This document shows, piece by piece, positions 1 through 6,030 of a stretch of 10,302 nt of DNA. Origin of the DNA: Fen-1362 sp964597035 (lineage in GTDB: Bacteria > Planctomycetota > Phycisphaerae > Sedimentisphaerales > Anaerobacaceae). The stretch is from the NCBI GenBank assembly GCA_964597035.1, contig CAZQWM010000062.1, positions 1-10,302 on the forward strand, written 5' to 3'. Numbering within the stretch: the stretch's first letter is position 1; every line of letters starts with the position of its first letter. Position numbers and translations under genes: made by a program. A model generated the notes under the pieces. That model did no database searches and was not told the DNA's origin. It saw only the letters and a program-made list of their open reading frames with translations.

Positions 1-2008
1 CGTTAGTTTTCATATCTGCCGGAGGGGACCATGGTGATGCTACTACAATCGCCCCATGGTTGTTTATAGCTCTTTGTGCAGCAGAAACTTCGCCGCTCCA
101 GTAGCTACTGTCAGGCGGGACATCGATGCGCATAATTGTAAGGCCGATCTGTCCGGAATCGTTACCAAAAGCCCTATCGACCTGGGCATCAGTTAAAGTG
201 CCAATCCATCTGGGAAAATTCATACCACCAAAGCCCCTGATAGTCTGATTTGTGGCGTTTAAGTCGATATCACAATTACTCGGCTCACCCGACATATTAA
301 GTACGATAGTGTATTGGGCAAGTGTATCTCCGGGCACCAGCTCAATCATCTCCACTCTTATTGGCTCACCATCAAGACTGAGAGTAATTTTGTATGTTCC
401 GTGGAATCCCCTGAAGCTTGTATTACCCCAGGCATCAGTGGTCTTTGACTCCTTAGTTGTCCAGTCGTCCATTAGCTTCTCATACCGCCTCCCCGCCCGG
501 TTGATGGTCCAGTCGGGATTTGCAATTCCTTCCCAGCGCCAGGCGTCCATCCAGAAGCCCCACATTAATATGCCCTCAACGGAAGGATGGCTAAAACATA
601 TACGGTAAAAGTTTTCAAGGTCGTCGGCTCGCAGATTTTCATCTGCCTGCGGGATATCGAATTCGGTAACCAATATGGGCAGTCCCAGCAACGAAAGGGG
701 CTCGAGGACATCATCGAAATATCTTTGGGGACTGAAGGGTGGTGATACGTGGCCTTGAATACCGAGACCATGAATCGGCGCTTCGTTGCTGAGAAGTTCA
801 TAGGCGCGATATACATATCCCCATCCGTCATAGCCCCCGAAAGAATTGCCGGAATACTCATTCATATACAGTTTGCAGTCGGGGTCTATCTGGTGGGCCA
901 GCTGGAACATATGGACTCTTGCTGTATCTCCTCCAAGGCGGTTAAAGAATGAGTCGCTCAGCATTTCGTTATCAACATCCCATTGGACGAATTTCCCCTT
1001 GAAATGATTAACAGCACTGATAATACGCTCGTCAACTTCGTCTAAAAGCTCGCTGGGAGCCGGGTAGGGTTCGTAAGAAAGGTCCTGTACCCAGCCCGGC
1101 AGTGCGTAGTTTTCCTGCTCCCAGAAAATAGTGTGCCCACGCATAATAATTCCGTTGGCCTTGCACCAGTTGTAGATTTGGTCCGCAGTCTGATATGTTT
1201 CGTAATCCCGGCTTGGCTCATTCGATACCCATTTGGTCTCGTTTTCGCACGCGGCCCATTCGAAATGCTCTTTGAAAAACCGAGCGTATGAAGGATTATT
1301 CAATACTCTGTAGTTGATGGCTGAGCCAAAGGCAAAAAGATGCTTTGTCTGCTCTATGTCCACATCGACGCCTTCGAACGGCTCACCCAATGGGTCGACT
1401 ACTCTAATCAGTGCGTTTCTCTTGCGGTATTGCTCTATTCTCTGATTTGCCTCCTCGGTCCAGTCGTTTGGCTCCTCTTCTTCTTTTTCCTTGAATACTA
1501 CATCATCGAGGTAGTAACTGACTCCTGCAGCGGGGCCTTCAAAATAAAGTATCAATTCAGTCAGCACTCCATCGACCGTTAGTGTATATTCTCCTGAAAG
1601 CTGGACCCATACGTTGTTAGTTCCGGTTGTTTGTGCTACGGTGGGATAGGTTGCCGGGTCTTCGTTTTCCACTTTTTTAATTGTTGCCTTGATAGTGTCA
1701 TTGCCGCCCGGTGCGTATTCGAGCATTACCCATGCGGTAAGCTCATATGTCTTGCCCACTTCCAATCTGTTCAATATCGACTGGGCTAATCCCTGCCAGT
1801 TTTGAGATCTTCCGGCTACCTGGGCGCTGAAATTGCCGCCGTGGGAGGTTGTCTCGACGGTTATAATCAGGTCGCTGCCGAAAGGAAACCACCCGCTTGT
1901 CGTGCCTGTTTCGAAATTGCCGTTGACAATGATATTTTCGGCCGCCGATGCTGATATGCAGAAGATTATGAGCGATAATAACAGGGCAGGAAAACCCATT
2001 CCTCTCAT
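1..2008 (-). CDS. Secreted bimodular xylanase: CBM22-like + GH10 + GH30 (3' end outside window)
   Basis: Endo-acting xylanase that would cleave beta-1,4-xylan outside the cytoplasm. The frame is open for 669 codons from ATG 2008 to the window edge, so the C-terminus is missing. Residues 1-22 are a signal peptide (hydrophobic core, ASA cleavage site). Residues ~24-173 resemble a CBM4_9/CBM22 xylan-binding module (NGNFETG start, YYLDDVVF end). An acidic linker (EKEEEEPND) follows. GH10 spans ~181-516, with RGHTIFW, acid/base Glu348 in WDVDNE and nucleophile Glu449 in LVTEFD; the 101-residue gap suits the family. A small beta domain (~520-575, FRGFHGTYKI) leads into a GH30 start at ~579: IRGFGGMNFPRW, AFGNDSGQIG and ASPWSPPADM match glucuronoxylanases of the GH30_8 type. 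The GH30 catalytic residues lie beyond the window. The start is supported by AGGAG at 2016-2020. ATG 1999 is an in-frame alternative but would shorten the signal peptide. GH10 is certain; the GH30 subfamily is inferred. Confidence 0.93.
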   Translation of the reverse strand, partial: MRGMGFPALLLSLIIFCISASAAENIIVNGNFETGTTSGWFPFGSDLIITVETTSHGGNFSAQVAGRSQNWQGLAQSILNRLEVGKTYELTAWVMLEYAPGGNDTIKATIKKVENEDPATYPTVAQTTGTNNVWVQLSGEYTLTVDGVLTELILYFEGPAAGVSYYLDDVVFKEKEEEEPNDWTEEANQRIEQYRKRNALIRVVDPLGEPFEGVDVDIEQTKHLFAFGSAINYRVLNNPSYARFFKEHFEWAACENETKWVSNEPSRDYETYQTADQIYNWCKANGIIMRGHTIFWEQENYALPGWVQDLSYEPYPAPSELLDEVDERIISAVNHFKGKFVQWDVDNEMLSDSFFNRLGGDTARVHMFQLAHQIDPDCKLYMNEYSGNSFGGYDGWGYVYRAYELLSNEAPIHGLGIQGHVSPPFSPQRYFDDVLEPLSLLGLPILVTEFDIPQADENLRADDLENFYRICFSHPSVEGILMWGFWMDAWRWEGIANPDWTINRAGRRYEKLMDDWTTKESKTTDAWGNTSFRGFHGTYKITLSLDGEPIRVEMIELVPGDTLAQYTIVLNMSGEPSNCDIDLNATNQTIRGFGGMNFPRWIGTLTDAQVDRAFGNDSGQIGLTIMRIDVPPDSSYWSGEVSAAQRAINNHGAIVVASPWSPPADMKTN

Positions 2009-2015
2009 CTTCTTT

Positions 2016-2020
2016 CTCCT
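2016..2020 (-). promoter_or_regulatory. Ribosome binding site of the GH10-GH30 gene
   Basis: AGGAG on the minus strand, seven bases before ATG 2008. It favours that codon over the in-frame ATG at 1999. Confidence 0.75.
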
Positions 2021-2091
2021 CGCGATTGTGGGCATACACCACATCTATTCACTATACCGGTTTGGCAAGCGGCCGTTGAAATACAACTTGT

Positions 2092-2127
2092 TTTAAGCAT
2101 TATACTCCGCATCAGAAGGGATGTCAA
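2092..2127 (-). promoter_or_regulatory. Consensus sigma-70 promoter for the xylanase gene
   Basis: On the minus strand a perfect -35 box TTGACA (2127-2122) and a perfect -10 box TATAAT (2104-2099) are separated by exactly 17 bases. Transcription should start near 2092, giving a leader of about 84 nt before ATG 2008. All 12 consensus bases and the ideal spacing are present, so this is the best-supported regulatory element in the window. A promoter this strong in a catabolic locus would probably need repression or other control. Confidence 0.85.
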
Positions 2128-2148
2128 GTCCGCATTTATCCGTTTGTT

Positions 2149-2162
2149 TATAAGCACTTATA
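2149..2162. promoter_or_regulatory. 14-bp palindrome, candidate operator
   Basis: TATAAG-CA-CTTATA is an inverted repeat of 6+2+6 bases. It lies 21 bp upstream of the -35 box of the minus-strand promoter, centred near -63 relative to the predicted start. That is a position where activators often bind. No regulator gene is in the window and the family that might bind it is unknown. Confidence 0.4.
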
Positions 2163-2167
2163 GATGA

Positions 2168-2191
2168 ACACCTGCCCTGAGAGGCAGGTGT
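2168..2191. repeat. Perfect 9-bp inverted repeat with 6-base loop
   Basis: ACACCTGCC and GGCAGGTGT are exact reverse complements around the loop CTGAGA. No T-run follows on the plus strand, and it sits between divergent genes, so it does not look like a terminator. It could be an operator or a copy of a dispersed palindromic element. No second copy was seen in this window. Confidence 0.6.
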
Positions 2192-2361
2192 GCCCATCAT
2201 ATCTGCGCAAATAGCGGATTGTTTGGAAAAACTGTTGCGTCGAGACTCACAAACCCCAAAGATATTCACGTTTTTATTGGCCTTTCGACTATTGTTTGTT
2301 ACGGCCCACTGTTTAAATGAGTACTTAGTTGATGGAAAATCGCCCTTATCAGAATTGTGTT

Positions 2362-2366
2362 AGGAG
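2362..2366 (+). promoter_or_regulatory. Ribosome binding site of the GH2 gene
   Basis: AGGAG, six bases before ATG 2373. It fixes the start of the GH2 lipoprotein. Confidence 0.8.
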
Positions 2367-2372
2367 AAAACC

Positions 2373-4880
2373 ATGATTATAAAAAGAGCAATCCTGATAG
2401 TAGCGGTTGTCGCAGGTTCCCTGTTGACGATGTCGTCTTGTCGGTGGATGGCAGAGTCGGGGGTCGCTTTGCAAATCCGGCCGGTGCTGGTTCCCGTCGC
2501 AAAGAATCCGATTAACTTCAACTCTGGCTGGACGTTCGCCAAAGGTGACCATTCCGGGGCAGAGGTCCCGGATTTTAACGACTCATCCTGGCAGTCTGTG
2601 TGCCTGCCGCACGACTGGGCAATTTCCGGCCCGTTCAGACCGGAGGAAGACGGCTACGCCGGGAAACTTCCCTGGCGAGGTGTCGGATGGTATCGCAAAT
2701 CCTTTACGCTTGATAAAACCGATGCGGGTAGCCGTATCTACTTTGATTTCGACGGCGTGATGGCATTTCCTAAGGTCTATGTTAAAGGACAGCTTGCCGG
2801 CGAGTGGGACTACGGCTATATGTCTTTCCGCGTCGATGCAACGCCATTCGTTAAATTCGGCGAAAACAATGTTATCGCCGTCCGCGCTGATACACGCAAA
2901 CACGGGACGCGTTGGTATCCTGGTGCAGGAATTTATAGAAAAGTAACAATGACCGTTTCCAACCCTGTCCATATCGCCCACTGGGGCAAATATATTACCA
3001 CTCCCGAAGTTAGCGATGATTCTGCAACGGTTCGCGTCCGCTTGACAATCGAAAACCACACTGACGCCGAGACCGATGTTGCCGTTGAGGTTGTTTTGCT
3101 TGACCCCGATGGTAGATCAGTCGCCTCTCTGACAACTTCAGGAAAAATACCGACGGACAGCTCAAAAGAGTTCGACCAGTTGTTCAAAATCAAGAAACCA
3201 CAGCGGTGGGACGTCACCAGCCCGAAGCTCTATACGGCCAGAACAACCGTGCGCTGCGGCGAAAAGATAGTCGATACCAAAACTAATACATTTGGTATTC
3301 GCACGTTCAAATTCACCCCTGACGACAGTTTTCATCTCAACGGCCGGCGAGTCCAGCTTTACGGCGTTAACCTTCATCACGACCACGGTCCACTCGGCGC
3401 CTGCTTTTATACTCGTGCGATGCAGCGTCAGCTTGAAATTATGCGCGATATGGGTGTAAACGCCATCCGCACAAGCCATAATACTCCCGCACCCGAGCTG
3501 CTGGAGCTTTGCGACAGAATGGGCTTTGTCGTGTGGGATGAGGTCTTCGACAAATGGGATGCAACCGCCGACCGCATTGACGGTCGGCCGCCCCTCGAAG
3601 AATATGCTGAAAAGCAGATTCGCAACTTCGCTATGCGAGACCGAAACCACCCCTGTGTTGTCGTCTGGTCAATCGGAAATGAGATTAATCCTCAGCCCAC
3701 CGACAAGGAGGGAGTATCAGCCGAACGCGTGAAGTTTATGAGCGACTTTTTCCGCAAATACGACCCCACACGCCCGGTAGGTATGGCCTGCCATATCCCA
3801 TCCATCGCAAGGCGGGGTATTCTGGACGCCCTCGACCTTACCGGGTGGAATTACGGCCGGAGATACGGCCAGTATAGGCAACGGTATCCCGATAAGCCGA
3901 TAATCTATAGTGAATCCGCCTCGGCTCTCAGCACCCGTGGCTTTTATGAATTGCCGCTCAGGCAGGGAAAAACCCATTATTCAGATAAATTACAGGTCGA
4001 CTCCTATGACCGCAACTCAGCCAGATGGTCCGACATACCAGACCGTGAGTTTCTGCTTATGGAAACCGATAAATTCGTAGCAGGTGAATTTGTCTGGACC
4101 GGCTTCGACTATCTCGGCGAGCCGACCCCGTTTAGTAAAGAGGCAAGAAGCTCATACTTCGGAATCGTTGACCTCTGCGGTATCCCCAAGGACCGTTACT
4201 ATCTCTACCGCAGCTATTGGCGGCCAGATACAACGACCGTCCATATTCTGCCGCACTGGAACTGGCCCGACCGCATCGGCAAAAACGTCCCAGTTTATGT
4301 CTACACAAATGGTGACTCGGCCGAGCTGTTCTTAAACGGTAAATCCCTCGGCCGGCAGTCAAAAGTCAAAGATGTCTCGCTTAAAGACCCTGACTATTAC
4401 GCGCCTATAAAAAAATATCGGCTCTGCTTCGACGACGTAAATTATGCCCCCGGCGAGCTAAAGGCGGTTGCTTACAAGGATGGCAAAGAAATTGGTCAGG
4501 CAGTCGTTCGCACCGCAGGTGACCCCGCAGCCATTCGTCTCACCCCAGACCGAATACATCTGGCCGCTACGGGCGAAGACTTATGCTACATACTCGTCGA
4601 GGCCCTGGATAGAGACGGTAATTTGTGCCCTCTGGCGGACAATATGATTCACTTCAAAATCGAAGGCCCCGCTGAAATCGCTGGAATCGGCAACGGCAAC
4701 CCCCGTTCTTATGAGCCGTTTCAGGATGACAGGCACTCGCTGTTCTTCGGCAGGGCGATGCTGATACTGAAAACTAAAGAAACCGAAACGGGCAGGGTAA
4801 CCGTCACCGCCGAAAGTGATGGGCTTGATGCAGCCACGGTGTTCGTCGAGACCGTTTTGCCCGAAAACAAGGGAAACTGA
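2373..4880 (+). CDS. Glycoside hydrolase family 2, beta-galactosidase-like lipoprotein
   Basis: Exo-acting retaining beta-glycosidase, most likely a beta-galactosidase, that would remove a terminal beta-linked sugar from oligosaccharides in the periplasm or at a membrane surface. The 835-residue protein starts with a signal sequence ending in MSSC (Cys23), a plausible though not ideal lipobox. An N-terminal jelly roll covers ~48-195 (LPHDWAISGPF, GVGWYRKSF, TRWYPGAGIYRKV), an Ig-like domain ~200-312 and the TIM barrel ~315-620. The barrel carries GVNLHHDHGPLGA, RTSHNTPAPELLELCDRMGF, acid/base Glu437 in VVWSIGNE and nucleophile Glu514 in YSESASALSTRG. Two further beta domains follow: ~635-710, like DUF4982, and ~717-828, like the GH2 C-terminal Ig domain. 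Length and architecture are normal for the DUF4982-type GH2 enzymes of cell-wall degraders. It is the first gene of the plus-strand operon. The exact sugar removed cannot be read from sequence; beta-glucuronidase or alpha-L-arabinopyranosidase activity are less likely alternatives. Confidence 0.92.
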   Translation: MIIKRAILIVAVVAGSLLTMSSCRWMAESGVALQIRPVLVPVAKNPINFNSGWTFAKGDHSGAEVPDFNDSSWQSVCLPHDWAISGPFRPEEDGYAGKLPWRGVGWYRKSFTLDKTDAGSRIYFDFDGVMAFPKVYVKGQLAGEWDYGYMSFRVDATPFVKFGENNVIAVRADTRKHGTRWYPGAGIYRKVTMTVSNPVHIAHWGKYITTPEVSDDSATVRVRLTIENHTDAETDVAVEVVLLDPDGRSVASLTTSGKIPTDSSKEFDQLFKIKKPQRWDVTSPKLYTARTTVRCGEKIVDTKTNTFGIRTFKFTPDDSFHLNGRRVQLYGVNLHHDHGPLGACFYTRAMQRQLEIMRDMGVNAIRTSHNTPAPELLELCDRMGFVVWDEVFDKWDATADRIDGRPPLEEYAEKQIRNFAMRDRNHPCVVVWSIGNEINPQPTDKEGVSAERVKFMSDFFRKYDPTRPVGMACHIPSIARRGILDALDLTGWNYGRRYGQYRQRYPDKPIIYSESASALSTRGFYELPLRQGKTHYSDKLQVDSYDRNSARWSDIPDREFLLMETDKFVAGEFVWTGFDYLGEPTPFSKEARSSYFGIVDLCGIPKDRYYLYRSYWRPDTTTVHILPHWNWPDRIGKNVPVYVYTNGDSAELFLNGKSLGRQSKVKDVSLKDPDYYAPIKKYRLCFDDVNYAPGELKAVAYKDGKEIGQAVVRTAGDPAAIRLTPDRIHLAATGEDLCYILVEALDRDGNLCPLADNMIHFKIEGPAEIAGIGNGNPRSYEPFQDDRHSLFFGRAMLILKTKETETGRVTVTAESDGLDAATVFVETVLPENKGN

Positions 4881-4907
4881 GCCAATGCCTGGTTAGTAGA
4901 GAATATT

Positions 4908-5942
4908 GTGAGATTGCTCGTAAATTATTTCGTCTGCTTGTCAGCAGTTGCTCTGGCTGCACCCGGCTGGCGAGATTACTCAGACAAATCCGTTGAGTGG
5001 TTTCGAAGCGACCAGGCCGTTCGCGTTGCCGAGAACATCCTGTCCTGGCAGTCGCCGGCAGGTGGCTGGCTCAAAAACGTCGATACGATGTCGACTTCAT
5101 TTACTGGCGATGGAAATGAATTGAACGCCACTTTCGACAACGGCGCAACCACAGGCGAACTGCGGTTCCTCGCCCGTGCATTTAATGCAACTAAAAATGC
5201 TCGATATCGACAGGCCTTTTTAAGAGGACTCGACTATATACTTGGTGCGCAATACGCATCAGGCGGCTGGCCTCAGTCATCGCCGCCCGGTAGGGATTAT
5301 ACTCGGCACATTACCTTCAATGACAACACGATGGTCCGGCTAATGGAGTTTCTTCGTGAAGTTTCTGTCTCGCCTGACTATGACTTTGTAGATGACAAGC
5401 GTCGCAGTGATGCTGTTGAGAGTTTCGACAGGGGGATTCAATGTATCCTCAAGTGTCAAATCCGCGTTGATGGCCAGCTCACTGTCTGGTGCGCACAGCA
5501 CGACGAGATCGACTACTCCCCGCGCCCGGGCAGAGCATATGAACTGGTCTCTCTGAGTGGTTATGAGAGCGCCGCAATCCTCAGATTCCTTATGAGTATC
5601 GAAAAACCGATTCCTGAAGTCATCGGAGCTGTCAAGGCAGGAGTCCGATGGTTTGACTCGGCAAAGCTTTCCGGCATTCGCTTGGCGATAACTGATGGTG
5701 ATATGGTTGTTGTAAACGACCCGAACGCACCGCTGATATGGGCGAGGTTCTATGAGATTGAAACCTATCGGCCCATCTTCGCCGACCGTGACGGCGTCAA
5801 AAAGTATCACCTTTCGGAAATCAGCTCCGAACGCCGAAATAACTACGCCTGGTATGGCTACTGGGGCAGGAATGTTGCTGAAGACTACGAACGATGGCAA
5901 GCTGGGACTATCGGCACTCGTCATAAAAGCCCAAAAGAGTAG
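4908..5942 (+). CDS. pelA: Pectate lyase, polysaccharide lyase family 10
   Basis: Cleaves polygalacturonate by beta-elimination outside the cytoplasm. The 344 residues correspond to a complete PL10 catalytic (alpha/alpha) domain with a short signal peptide (residues 1-17, cleavage after ALA). Family signatures run in the expected order: ILSWQSPAGGWLKN (44-57), ATFDNGATTGELRFLARA (74-91), LRGLDYILGAQYASGGWPQ (105-123), HITFNDNTMVRLMEFLR (134-150), VWCAQHDE (193-200), GRAYELVSLSGYES (208-221, including the arginine region expected at the active site), WARFYEIETYRPIFADRDG (278-296) and NYAWYGYW (312-319). The start is GTG with only a weak purine stretch (AGAG) before it. It lies 27 nt after the GH2 stop and in the same frame, so its translation may be coupled to GH2. 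A pectin enzyme inside an otherwise xylan-oriented operon suggests the substrate is a mixed cell wall. Confidence 0.93.
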   Translation: MRLLVNYFVCLSAVALAAPGWRDYSDKSVEWFRSDQAVRVAENILSWQSPAGGWLKNVDTMSTSFTGDGNELNATFDNGATTGELRFLARAFNATKNARYRQAFLRGLDYILGAQYASGGWPQSSPPGRDYTRHITFNDNTMVRLMEFLREVSVSPDYDFVDDKRRSDAVESFDRGIQCILKCQIRVDGQLTVWCAQHDEIDYSPRPGRAYELVSLSGYESAAILRFLMSIEKPIPEVIGAVKAGVRWFDSAKLSGIRLAITDGDMVVVNDPNAPLIWARFYEIETYRPIFADRDGVKKYHLSEISSERRNNYAWYGYWGRNVAEDYERWQAGTIGTRHKSPKE

Positions 5943-6030
5943 TTGCACGTTCACTATTGCCCTTATATTATGTCTCGGCAAAATTGAAGGTAAAATTTCA
6001 TTATCTTCCGCCAGTTGTTGAGCTTGGGTT

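Larger units (their letters stand above)
2009..2372. other. Divergent intergenic region between xylanase and GH2 operon
   Basis: This 364-bp region has no credible coding sequence. It contains the xylanase leader and consensus promoter and the two palindromes described separately. For the plus-strand operon no good -35/-10 pair is visible. The nearest weak pair is TTGTTT at 2292 with TTAAAT at 2313, whose spacer is only 15 bases. The operon promoter may be activator-dependent or use another sigma factor. Confidence 0.7.

Noticed and set aside
1743..2042. 99-codon minus-strand frame overlapping the start of the xylanase
   Set aside because: It is out of frame with the signal peptide and carbohydrate-binding module of the xylanase, which have a good ribosome site and clear family motifs.
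2025..2045. Small hairpin TGTGG/CCACA in the xylanase leader, close to the ribosome site
   Set aside because: A five-base stem with a seven-base loop is expected by chance, and nothing indicates a riboswitch or attenuator.
2168..2191. Inverted repeat considered as a CRISPR repeat or attachment site
   Set aside because: There is only one copy, with no spacer-repeat pattern, integrase gene or flanking direct repeats in the window.
2292..2318. TTGTTT ... TTAAAT as a promoter for the GH2 operon
   Set aside because: The spacer is only 15 bases and both boxes match the consensus poorly, so it was not annotated.
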